7,504 bases of DNA from positions 1-7,504 of the forward strand of contig JAQUQY010000068.1 of NCBI GenBank assembly GCA_028715865.1, written 5' to 3'. A model generated the notes under the pieces. That model was not told the DNA's origin. It searched no databases and was given only the letters and a program-made list of their open reading frames with translations. Source of the stretch: Syntrophales bacterium. Its GTDB lineage: Bacteria > Desulfobacterota > Syntrophia > Syntrophales > UBA2210. The translations under genes and the position numbers were made by a program. Of this stretch, positions 1-6,381 are shown in pieces. Each line of letters begins with the position of its first letter. The stretch's first letter is position 1.

Positions 1-464
1 TCGAAAATATCGTAATGCTGGGTCAGATCGTTTGCCAGCAGGCCCGAGGCAATCCGCTCAGCCTCGCTTCTCCCCATGCCCCCTCTGATGACGTATTGGC
101 GGGAAGTGTAGACACCCCTGACGCGGAGCTTTTCATCGGGACCAAGCAGGTAGGCTATGGCTTCCCTGGCCGTTTTCCCGACATTGTCCGTAACACCGGG
201 GCGGAACCCCACCTCGATGAGAAAGGAAAAGTCGCTGGCCAAGGGTTGGTTGATACCGTAGCATTGGATGATTGGATCGGAAAGAGGGCCCCCGGCGGCT
301 GCCTCCAGTTCTTTCTCTGAGAGGTCACCTTCGATGGTATAGACTTCGATTGTGCGCACCATCTCAACATCAATCCCCAGATGCTCCCGGATCTTTTCCT
401 TCGTCCTGGCCCCATGGGCATCGCCCACGCCTTCCCTGAAGGCAACTTCAATCCTGTTGATCAT
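1..464 (-). CDS. purL: Phosphoribosylformylglycinamidine synthase, PurS-PurL fusion, N-terminal part (partial)
   Basis: Only the first 154 codons are in the window; the gene continues past the left edge. The visible protein is two PurS-like halves in tandem. The first is about residues 2-75, starting INRIEVAFREGV. The second is about residues 79-153, with IEVGFRPGVTDNVGKTAREA near residues 83-102 and YTSRQYVI near 119-126. In large PurL enzymes a pseudo-dimer of PurS folds forms the N-terminal domain ahead of the synthetase and glutaminase parts. The complete enzyme would convert FGAR, glutamine and ATP to FGAM in cytoplasmic purine synthesis. The ATG at 464-462 is preceded by AGAGA at a 7-base spacing and opens directly on the first PurS strand, so the start is good. 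The PurL catalytic domains are outside the window, so it could in principle be a free double PurS protein, but a fusion is more likely. It lies 107 bases downstream of the response regulator on the same strand. Confidence 0.85.
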   Translation of the reverse strand, partial: MINRIEVAFREGVGDAHGARTKEKIREHLGIDVEMVRTIEVYTIEGDLSEKELEAAAGGPLSDPIIQCYGINQPLASDFSFLIEVGFRPGVTDNVGKTAREAIAYLLGPDEKLRVRGVYTSRQYVIRGGMGRSEAERIASGLLANDLTQHYDIF

Positions 465-494
465 ATAATTGTCTCTTCTGTTTTTCAGGCTAAT

Positions 495-538
495 CCCCGT
501 GATCGAACCGGATTATCAACGACATAAGTGACACGGGG
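495..538 (-). repeat. Inverted repeat in the purSL leader
   Basis: Seven-base arms CCCCGTG (495-501) and CACGGGG (532-538) are perfect complements around a 30-base loop, in the 107-base gap between the regulator stop and the purSL start. No T-run follows on the minus strand, so it is not a typical intrinsic terminator. It could be an operator, a leader structure or chance. A poor sigma70-like -35 (TTGATA, minus strand) lies inside the loop but has no convincing -10. Confidence 0.3.
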
Positions 539-571
539 GTTTGCGGAATGATTTCCGGCTCGAAAATCTGG

Positions 572-1939
572 CTATTTTCTCAAACCATATTTTATCATTT
601 TCAACTGCAGGGCCTTCCTGCTAAGACCCAGGCGCCGAGCCGCCCGCGTAACGTTTCCCTCACAGGCTCGAAGGATATTTTCTATCATTTCCCGCTCCAT
701 GGACTCGGTTTTCTCTCTAAGAATTTCCTTGAAATTCCAGCTTTCCCCAACTGGTTTCTTGCCGTTGTCAGCTTCCCGGCATAAAAGTATTTCGTCGGGC
801 AGGTCCTCCAGTCGGATGCGGTCACCCTGCACCAGAAGAACCAGGCGCTCCAGCAGATTTTCCAGTTCACGGATATTGCCTGGCCATTGATATTTCGCGA
901 AACAATCGATAACTTCCCGATCGATGGATTCAACGCTTCGTCCCAGTTTACGGTTAAATTTGCCCAGGAAAAAAGAAACCAGGGGTGAGATGTCGTCTTT
1001 TCGTTCACGCAGAGGCGGAAGTTCCATGGGTACTACATTGATCCTGTAATAGAGATCTTCACGGAATGTACCATCGGAAACGTCCTTCCTGAGATCCCTG
1101 TTGCTTGCCGCCACAATCCTCACATCAACCTTCACCGTTCGGAGACCGCCCACCCGTTCGAATTCCTGGTCCTGAATCACCCGCAGCAGCTTCGCCTGCA
1201 TATCGCGGGGAAGATCACCGATTTCATCGAGAAAAATAGTTCCGCCGTGGGCCTTTTCGAAACGGCCAATTTTTTTGTGCGTAGCTCCGGTAAAAGCGCC
1301 CTTTTCATAGCCGAACAGTTCGCTTTCCAGCAGGTTTTCGGGAATAGCGGCGCAGTTGATCTTGATAAATGGATTGTCCCTTCGGGGGCTTCCGTCGTGA
1401 ATGGCCCGGGCCACCAGTTCCTTTCCCGTTCCAGTCTCTCCCTTTACCAGCACCGTAGCCGTCGTCGGCGCCACCGTTCTTATGGTTTCATAAAGCTTTC
1501 TCATGGGAGCGCTCGTTCCGATTATTTCGCGCCGCCCCATGTCATCGAGAGGTATAACCAGTTCATGATCGGTCAGTTTTTTTGTGCTGACCGCCTTGCC
1601 GATTACATTTTTCAGATCCTCCTGGTCGAAGGGCTTGGTGATATAATCAAAGGCGCCCTTTTTGACAGCTTCAACGGCGTTGGCTATTGTTCCATGAGCG
1701 GTTATTATTATGACAGGAAGCGATGGATCCTCATCGGCAACCCACTCGAGCAGGCCGAAACCGTCCAGACGCGGCATTTTCAGATCCGAAACGACCACGG
1801 TAACATCATTTTTTCTTATGATGTCCTGGGCCTCAATACCATCGGCGGCGGTGAGCACAGTATGCCCTTCCCGCCTCAGCATTGCCGCGAGGACAAGGCG
1901 CATATTTTTTTCGTCATCAACTACCAGAATGGAACTCAT
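572..1939 (-). CDS. NtrC-family sigma54-dependent response regulator
   Basis: This 455-residue protein has the full three-domain architecture of a sigma54 activator. The receiver domain (about 1-118) has acidic residues D8/D9, phosphoacceptor D52 in SDLKMP, T80 and K102 in KPF. The AAA+ ATPase (about 138-375) has Walker A GETGTGKE at 167-174, the sigma54-contacting GAFTGA loop intact at 214-219, and Walker B FLDE ending at E239. A Fis-type helix-turn-helix (about 415-455, NVTRAARRLGLSRKALQLKM) binds DNA. When phosphorylated it should oligomerise at enhancer sites and open RNA polymerase-sigma54 promoters. I chose the ATG at 1939, which starts directly at SSILVVDDE and has GGGAAG upstream. The reading frame extends to a TTG at 1966, but that has no ribosome-binding site. 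The kinase gene immediately upstream on the same strand is its probable partner. It is a generic AtoC/ZraR/NtrC-like regulator; the signal and target genes cannot be read from the protein. Confidence 0.95.
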   Translation of the reverse strand: MSSILVVDDEKNMRLVLAAMLRREGHTVLTAADGIEAQDIIRKNDVTVVVSDLKMPRLDGFGLLEWVADEDPSLPVIIITAHGTIANAVEAVKKGAFDYITKPFDQEDLKNVIGKAVSTKKLTDHELVIPLDDMGRREIIGTSAPMRKLYETIRTVAPTTATVLVKGETGTGKELVARAIHDGSPRRDNPFIKINCAAIPENLLESELFGYEKGAFTGATHKKIGRFEKAHGGTIFLDEIGDLPRDMQAKLLRVIQDQEFERVGGLRTVKVDVRIVAASNRDLRKDVSDGTFREDLYYRINVVPMELPPLRERKDDISPLVSFFLGKFNRKLGRSVESIDREVIDCFAKYQWPGNIRELENLLERLVLLVQGDRIRLEDLPDEILLCREADNGKKPVGESWNFKEILREKTESMEREMIENILRACEGNVTRAARRLGLSRKALQLKMIKYGLRK

Positions 1940-2076
1940 CGTTTTCGGCTTCCCATTCAAGAGCAAAAAATTAACCCTATTTACAGCCTGCCCAACCCGT
2001 TTTTCTTATATGGAGACGTCGTTGTAATGTAATTTTTCAACAGGAACCTATTATGGTCCTGCCTTTCAGTCAAGAA

Positions 2077-2106
2077 ATTTGCCTGATATATGCCAGGGTG
2101 GCAAAT
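2077..2106 (-). repeat. Overlapping inverted repeats just after the kinase stop
   Basis: Two alternative hairpins share bases directly downstream of the kinase stop codon. A long one pairs ATTTGCC (2077-2083) with GGCAAAT (2100-2106) around 16 bases. A short one pairs TGCCA (2091-2095) with TGGCA (2099-2103) around a 3-base loop. They cannot form together. On the minus strand the distal arm is followed by TTCTTG, not a clear U-run, so this would be a weak terminator or an mRNA-processing/stability element between kinase and regulator. Chance is possible. Confidence 0.35.
2080..2095 (-). promoter_or_regulatory. Weak sigma54-like -24/-12 element upstream of the regulator
   Basis: The minus strand reads TGGCATATATCAGGCA. 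Against the consensus TGGCACG-N4-TTGCA, the -24 half (TGGCA) and the essential GG-N10-GC spacing are kept, but the -12 half is AGGC rather than TTGC. Transcription would start near 2069, giving a leader of about 130 bases before the regulator ATG, so it could serve autoregulation. The site coincides with the inverted repeats in the same gap, which may be the real reason for the sequence. Confidence 0.2.
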
Positions 2107-2108
2107 AA

Positions 2109-3632
2109 TTATCCTACTGGAAGAATTATATGAAAGGCCGTGCCTTTGCCGCTCTGCGAGGTCACGTTCATATAGCCGCCGTGTTCTGTAACGATTTTCC
2201 GGCAGATTGCAAGCCCAAGTCCGGTTCCACCCTTTTTAGTGGTAAAGAAAGGCTTAAAGAGCTTCCGCATATTATCCTTGCTGATTCCCGCGCCCGTATC
2301 CTCTATTGTAAGATCCACAGAAAGTGATCCCTCTTCCTCACGCAGAGCAGATGAAACGGTCAGAACCCCACCTTCGGGCATAGCCTCAAGGGCGTTGAGG
2401 ATTATGTTGAAGATAACCTGCATGAACTGCTCCTCATCCAGGTTTACATGCGGAAGATCCGGCGCAAGGTCTTTTTCTATGATGATGCTCTCGGGAAAAT
2501 GATCGCGCCTGATAAGATCTATGGCCCGCTCAAGCAGCATGTTCATATCATGGGGTTTCGCGTTTATCACGTAAGGATTAGCGTAAGTAAGAAAGCGCGA
2601 CACAACGTTGCCCAGCCTGTCCACCTCCTCGGTTATGACACCGAGAAGTTGTTCCGATTCGCCGGCATCTGCTCCCGCCTTCAAATACTGGGCAGCTCCT
2701 TTTATGGATCCAAGGGGGTTTCTTATTTCATGGGCCAGGCCCCTGGCCATTTCTTCAAGAAACAGTGATTTTTCCTTTTCCAGCTCGTCCTCTAGGGCAA
2801 AGAGAGAAGTAAAGGCGACTCTTCCATCGAAGAAAACATGGCTTACGGCCCGCTTCATTAGCAGCTTCACTGGATCTATGAATATAACGATTATGAAGGA
2901 AGCCATTACAACAAGGTTGAAGTCCGGCAACGACGATAAAGTTCCGAAGGCGCGGGCAACGGCGTAAAAGATCCCTGCCACGAAAAGGATCAGAAAAAAA
3001 ATGATTCCAGCCCGTGCCATAATTTCATAAAGTTCGGGAAGTTTAGGATATACGATTATGATCAGCATTAAATAGACCAGGGCCGTCGCGCCTATTTCAG
3101 AAAGGGCGGGCATGGCGTATCCCGCCTGTTGAAGAATGTCGCTCATGCTTAACAGGCCCCAGATAACTACCGCTATCAGCACATACCATAGGCGTTTCTT
3201 TCGTGCCCCCTCGGCGCCGACGGTGGACCTGATGAGAGCAGTGAAACACAAGCCAAGAACCGAAGCAGCGAATCCATAGATAACAAATTCTGCGGGATGC
3301 TGGCTTTCCATGAACAGGAGAAAAAATAAGGCTGTGCAGCACGCGCCGGCAAAAACATACCAGAAGATTTTTTTTGACAGCAACGCCTCATGTTCCCCTA
3401 TGAGATTGCGGAAAAAAAGAACCAGCAGGGGAGCCAGAGCGGCCATACCCAAGGCATGTGAAATTCTCCAGAATTCCCCTTCAGTAATTCCGAAAAGAAA
3501 AAATGCGCCTCTTTCACAGGCGAGAATGAGGCAAAAAAAGGCATAGGATCGATGAAGGTGATCCTTCCTTTGTTTGATCAGCAGAGAGGTGGCGATGGTA
3601 AGACTTATCGCCGCGAGGGCAAAGGTTTCCAT
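2109..3632 (-). CDS. Multi-pass membrane sensor histidine kinase
   Basis: This 507-residue protein has a hydrophobic N-terminal sensor with about eight or nine membrane helices (roughly residues 1-19, 29-48, 60-75, 89-107, 114-134, 149-165, 178-195, 208-228, 238-254). A cytoplasmic kinase core follows. The H-box GLAHEIRNPLGSIKG carries phosphoacceptor H301. The ATPase lobe has N413 in NALEAM (N-box), DTGAGI at 445-450, FKPFFTTK near 459-466 and GTGLGL at 469-474. The H-box is of the NtrB/AtoS/ZraS type that usually partners NtrC-family regulators, and such a regulator is encoded 169 bases downstream. I see no PAS, GAF, HAMP or large periplasmic domain, so the signal is probably sensed within or near the membrane. 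The frame extends to a GTG at 3686, but the extra 18 residues are polar and come before the first helix, so I prefer the ATG at 3632; its ribosome-binding site is weak. PrsK-type kinases also have a multi-helix N-terminus but are longer and carry a GAF domain, so that name is not used. Confidence 0.92.
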   Translation of the reverse strand: METFALAAISLTIATSLLIKQRKDHLHRSYAFFCLILACERGAFFLFGITEGEFWRISHALGMAALAPLLVLFFRNLIGEHEALLSKKIFWYVFAGACCTALFFLLFMESQHPAEFVIYGFAASVLGLCFTALIRSTVGAEGARKKRLWYVLIAVVIWGLLSMSDILQQAGYAMPALSEIGATALVYLMLIIIVYPKLPELYEIMARAGIIFFLILFVAGIFYAVARAFGTLSSLPDFNLVVMASFIIVIFIDPVKLLMKRAVSHVFFDGRVAFTSLFALEDELEKEKSLFLEEMARGLAHEIRNPLGSIKGAAQYLKAGADAGESEQLLGVITEEVDRLGNVVSRFLTYANPYVINAKPHDMNMLLERAIDLIRRDHFPESIIIEKDLAPDLPHVNLDEEQFMQVIFNIILNALEAMPEGGVLTVSSALREEEGSLSVDLTIEDTGAGISKDNMRKLFKPFFTTKKGGTGLGLAICRKIVTEHGGYMNVTSQSGKGTAFHIILPVG

Positions 3633-3792
3633 GTGTTCATTAATCCCGCTCGCCGACGGGAAGGCGGGCCATCGGTTTATCTTCACCGCTCAGGTTGTTT
3701 TTCCGAAGATATCCGCCCGGCTGCTTTTCGTCATGGCATAACATTGGAAATAACGGCTCATTAACTTAGAATTTTGTTCTTTTTATCGCCCT

Positions 3793-3822
3793 CCTATAGG
3801 TAAATATCGGCAGGTGAGTCAA
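3793..3822 (-). promoter_or_regulatory. Candidate sigma70 promoter for the kinase-regulator operon
   Basis: On the minus strand TTGACT (3822-3817) and TATAGG (3798-3793) are separated by 18 bases, matching the sigma70 consensus at 5 of 6 and 4 of 6 positions. Transcription would start near 3786, leaving a leader of about 150 bases before the ATG at 3632. The -10 lies in a perfect 8-base palindrome CCTATAGG (3793-3800). Confidence 0.4.
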
Positions 3823-3892
3823 GCGTAAAAAAGGGACAATCCCATAGGCGTCCGACATATGGAGGATTAAACAGGGGTGTGAAAAGGGATAG

Positions 3893-3908
3893 AAGCTGGC
3901 ATCAGCTT
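3893..3908. repeat. Dyad AAGCTG-GCAT-CAGCTT upstream of rmuC
   Basis: Perfect 6-base inverted arms AAGCTG (3893-3898) and CAGCTT (3903-3908) flank a 4-base centre. The dyad covers the -24 half of the sigma54-like element and sits just upstream of the -35 of the sigma70-like promoter. A protein bound there would compete with RNA polymerase for the sigma54 site. It may be an operator or may be chance. Confidence 0.3.
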
Positions 3909-3912
3909 TGCC
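3897..3912 (+). promoter_or_regulatory. Candidate sigma54 (-24/-12) promoter upstream of rmuC
   Basis: The plus strand reads TGGCATCAGCTTTGCC. Compared with TGGCACG-N4-TTGCA it keeps TGGCA at -24, TTGC at -12 and the strict GG-N10-GC spacing (GG 3898-3899, GC 3910-3911). The mismatches are C-to-T and G-to-C after TGGCA, and the last base. Transcription would begin near 3923, about 105 bases before the rmuC ATG. The divergent operon next to it encodes a sigma54 activator with an intact GAFTGA loop. Matches of this quality also occur by chance, so this is a hypothesis. Confidence 0.45.
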
Positions 3913-3913
3913 A

Positions 3914-3942
3914 TTGAAATTTCATGGTATTGAATATATGAA
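3914..3942 (+). promoter_or_regulatory. Candidate sigma70 promoter for rmuC, with palindrome in -35
   Basis: TTGAAA (3914-3919) and TATGAA (3937-3942) are spaced by exactly 17 bases, with 5 of 6 and 4 of 6 consensus matches. The start would be near 3949, about 80 bases before the rmuC ATG. The perfect palindrome TGAAATTTCA (3915-3924) overlaps the -35 and could be a repressor site. It follows the sigma54-like element almost directly; only one of the two may be real. Confidence 0.4.
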
Positions 3943-4027
3943 GCTGTATGGATAAATAATGTTACTCGTTGCCGTCGGACTGATATTTCCCGGCGGTTAA
4001 AAAACCCTGCCCGCGAAGGATGACGCC

Positions 4028-5377
4028 ATGACTGATCTGTCACTAATTATATCAGCCCTCCTTGCGTTTTTGATGGTGGCAATATTATTCCTGCAAATAG
4101 TCATGGTCCGTGGAAACAGGCTTTCCCGTGACAACACTCTTCAGGTTGTTGAAAAGCAGGTTGAACGGACGGAGAGGACCGTTCGGGAGGAAATCGCCCG
4201 GAACCGCGAAGAGGCCGACAGGAACGCCCGTTTTGCCCGTGAAGAGGTAAGCGCCGCGCTCAAAGCCGTGAACGATTCGGTCATCAGGAGCATGTCGGGG
4301 ATGGCCGAAACCCAGCAGAAGCAGATGGACGCTTTCTCTGAACGCCTGGCGAAACTGACGGAATCGAACCAGCAAAAACTGGACGTCCTGAAAACGGCGG
4401 TGGAGGAAAAACTGAAAACGCTCCAGGAAGATAATGCGATCCGCCTCGAACAGATGCGGGTTACGGTAGACGAAAAACTCCAGGGAACGTTGGAGAAACG
4501 CCTGGGTGAATCCTTCAGGCAGGTGAGCGAGCGGCTGGAACAGGTCTACAAGGGCCTAGGAGAAATGCAGAGCCTGGCCAGCGGCGTGGGCGACCTGAAG
4601 AGGATGCTCACCAACGTTAAGACCAGGGGCACATGGGGAGAGGTTCAGCTTGGCGCCATGCTGGAACAGGTGCTGACGCCGGACCAGTATGAGGCGAACG
4701 TGGCCACGAAGGGCGGCGGTGAGCGGGTGGAATACGCCATCAAGCTCCCCGGCAAGGGAGACGACGGCGATCCACTGTGGCTACCCATCGACGCCAAGTT
4801 CCCCCTTGAAGATTACCAGAGACTTCTGGACGCCCAGGAGAAAGCGGACGCCGAAGGAGCTGAAACAGCGGCGCGTCAGCTTGAAACACGGATAAAGCAG
4901 TGCGCCGCGGACATCAGCAAAAAATACCTGAACCCGCCAAAGACCACCGATTTCGGCATCCTTTTTCTGCCCACGGAAGGCCTCTTCGCCGAGGTTCTTC
5001 GCCGGACGGGCCTTCCTGAAACAATTCAGCGGCAACACCGGGTTATAGTCGCCGGCCCCACAACGCTCTGGTCGATCCTCAACAGTCTCCAGATGGGCTT
5101 CAGAACCCTTGCCATTGAAAAACGTTCCAGCGAGGTGTGGAAGCTCCTTTCTGCCATAAAGACGGAGTGGAGCAAGTACGGCGCCGTTCTTTCCAAGGTG
5201 CACAAGAAACTGGGCGAGGCTTCCAACACCATCGAGGAAGCCCAGGTCCGTACCAGGGTTATCGGGAAAAAATTGAGAGACGTGGAAGAAATGCCCCTGG
5301 AAGATGCGCTGACGATTCTCCCGGCGGACGCATCCGCCGAAGAAGCGTCTGATAATGATGCCGACGAGGAATCCTGA
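4028..5377 (+). CDS. rmuC: RmuC family protein, DNA recombination-associated
   Basis: This 449-residue protein has the standard RmuC layout. A single N-terminal membrane anchor (about 5-27) is followed by a long, highly charged coiled coil rich in Glu, Gln, Lys and Arg (about 35-180), then the globular RmuC domain (about 185-405) and a short acidic tail. Family blocks seen in the globular domain include KTRGTWGEVQLG (198-209), PIDAKFP (253-259), FLPTEGLFAEV (about 315-325) and GPTTL (about 350). The domain belongs to the PD-(D/E)XK nuclease-like group, with D255 and K257 of DAK as plausible active-site residues. E. coli rmuC mutants show altered inversion rates at short inverted repeats; the biochemical activity is poorly defined. 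The start is firm: GAAGGA sits 7 bases before the ATG. The gene diverges from the kinase operon and its end overlaps the radical SAM gene by 23 bases, so the two are probably co-transcribed. Confidence 0.95.
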   Translation: MTDLSLIISALLAFLMVAILFLQIVMVRGNRLSRDNTLQVVEKQVERTERTVREEIARNREEADRNARFAREEVSAALKAVNDSVIRSMSGMAETQQKQMDAFSERLAKLTESNQQKLDVLKTAVEEKLKTLQEDNAIRLEQMRVTVDEKLQGTLEKRLGESFRQVSERLEQVYKGLGEMQSLASGVGDLKRMLTNVKTRGTWGEVQLGAMLEQVLTPDQYEANVATKGGGERVEYAIKLPGKGDDGDPLWLPIDAKFPLEDYQRLLDAQEKADAEGAETAARQLETRIKQCAADISKKYLNPPKTTDFGILFLPTEGLFAEVLRRTGLPETIQRQHRVIVAGPTTLWSILNSLQMGFRTLAIEKRSSEVWKLLSAIKTEWSKYGAVLSKVHKKLGEASNTIEEAQVRTRVIGKKLRDVEEMPLEDALTILPADASAEEASDNDADEES

Positions 5378-6317
5378 CCGCCCTTCCGCCCTGAAAGGAA
5401 CGTCCAGACTCATGCCCCTGCCCTGGCCGCTTGATCTCGCAGGCTTTTACCTGCATCGCAAACTGGGACGACGCACTATTCCCCTTCTGGCAAGCTTCAA
5501 GGTAACCCATCGCTGCAACCTGGCCTGCCGGGCCTGTCCATTTCATCGAAGAGAGGACCGGTCCACTTCGATGACGTGGGAGACAGCCCGTGTGGTCATG
5601 GAAACTCTCAGTCGCCTGGGAACACGGATCGTGATTTTTGAGGGAGGAGAACCGCTGCTCTGGCACGACGGGCCCTTTCGTCTTCACGACCTGGTCCGGG
5701 AAGCCCGGAATCGCTTCCTCCGCGTGGCGGTGACCACCAACGGGACCCTGCCGCTGGACGTTCCGGCCCACGCGATCTGGGTCAGCGTCGATGGCCTCAA
5801 GGAAACCCAGGATAACCTTCGAAGCGGCTCCTTTGACAGAATCATGGAAAACCTTCAAGGATCTGATCACGACAGGATTTTTGTCCACTGCACCCTGAAC
5901 CGTGAGAATCTCGGCGATATCGAAGGACTTGCACGCTGGGCCCGGGACCTGCCCGTGGTGAAGGGCCTGACGTTTCAGTTCTTCTATCCCTACAAACAAG
6001 GAGAAGATGATCTTTCTCTCTTTCCGGAGCAGCGCCGATGGGCCGTGGAAAGCCTGCTTGACCTGAAGAAGCGGGGCTTTCCCGTCATGAATTCTTCCAA
6101 CATACTCAGGGCAATGGCATCAGGCAGATGGCGCTGCCACGACGACATACTCATTAATGTGGACCCCGACGGTTCCATCACCCATGGCTGTTACGCGAAG
6201 AGCCGGGGCGAAATCAACTGTGCCGCCTGCGGGTTTACACCCGTGGCTGAAGCCTCGGGAGCCCTGGACCTGAAGCCCGGCTCGATATACGCGGGCTGGC
6301 GGCTGTTTTTACGATAG
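5355..6317 (+). CDS. Radical SAM protein with C-terminal cysteine cluster, substrate unknown
   Basis: The protein is 320 residues from the first ATG. It has the radical SAM signature C54-x3-C58-x2-C61 (CNLACRAC) for the SAM-binding [4Fe-4S] cluster, FEGGEP at 95-100 for SAM binding, and VTTNGTLPL and WVSVDG strands typical of the partial TIM barrel. After the barrel four cysteines (C261, C279, C289, C292, the last pair as CAAC) could hold an auxiliary iron-sulfur cluster, like a shortened SPASM or twitch region. I cannot assign a substrate. It lacks the obvious longer C-terminus of HpnH-type enzymes, and no precursor peptide or maturation partner is visible nearby. Two starts are possible. 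The ATG at 5355 lies inside the end of rmuC without a good ribosome-binding site. The ATG at 5412 gives 301 residues, starts MPLPWPLDLAGF where the protein begins to look conserved, and has AAAGGAA upstream at a rather long spacing. Either way translation is likely coupled to rmuC. Confidence 0.88.
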   Translation: MMPTRNPDRPSALKGTSRLMPLPWPLDLAGFYLHRKLGRRTIPLLASFKVTHRCNLACRACPFHRREDRSTSMTWETARVVMETLSRLGTRIVIFEGGEPLLWHDGPFRLHDLVREARNRFLRVAVTTNGTLPLDVPAHAIWVSVDGLKETQDNLRSGSFDRIMENLQGSDHDRIFVHCTLNRENLGDIEGLARWARDLPVVKGLTFQFFYPYKQGEDDLSLFPEQRRWAVESLLDLKKRGFPVMNSSNILRAMASGRWRCHDDILINVDPDGSITHGCYAKSRGEINCAACGFTPVAEASGALDLKPGSIYAGWRLFLR

Positions 6318-6381
6318 CCACAGCCGCCCTTAATGACCGCTCCTCCCCGCGGGAATTCGATACACCCTCTTTTTCAGACCA
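6318..6381. other. Short convergent intergenic gap without a clear terminator
   Basis: The radical SAM gene and the Lcl-domain gene end toward each other across 64 bases. The only symmetry seen is CCCGCGGG (6346-6353), which has no loop. T-runs exist (CTCTTTTTC near 6368-6375) but no GC-rich stem stands directly before them on either strand. Termination may be Rho-dependent or lie within the neighbouring gene. Confidence 0.4.

Noticed and set aside
155..451. Minus-strand 98-codon frame inside the purSL region
   Set aside because: It is a different frame from the PurS reading, which is open from 464 to the edge and matches the family throughout.
543..558. GG-N10-GC spacing on the minus strand upstream of purSL (possible sigma54 site)
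   Set aside because: Only the dinucleotide spacing matches; the flanking TGGCA and TTGC bases are mostly absent.
1940..1966. TTG start at 1966 for the response regulator
   Set aside because: It has no ribosome-binding site and adds nine residues before the conserved receiver start; the ATG at 1939 has GGGAAG upstream.
1247..2032. Plus-strand open frame of 261 codons antisense to the response regulator
   Set aside because: It is the complement of a well-supported NtrC-family gene with all motifs intact; the translation has no recognisable domain and no ribosome-binding site was evident.
3645..3668. GC-rich imperfect inverted repeat CCCGC...GCGGG near the kinase start
   Set aside because: The stem is only five bases with competing pairings; it is not distinguishable from chance in GC-rich sequence.
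5662..5681. TGGCACG stretch resembling a sigma54 -24 element
   Set aside because: It is inside the radical SAM coding sequence and has no TTGC at the -12 position.
4781..5999. Minus-strand open frames of 210 and 246 codons opposite rmuC and the radical SAM gene
   Set aside because: They are antisense shadows of two clearly conserved genes and show low-complexity, non-family sequence.
6346..6353. Palindrome CCCGCGGG in the convergent gap as a terminator
   Set aside because: It has no loop and no adjoining T-run, so it cannot form an ordinary intrinsic terminator.
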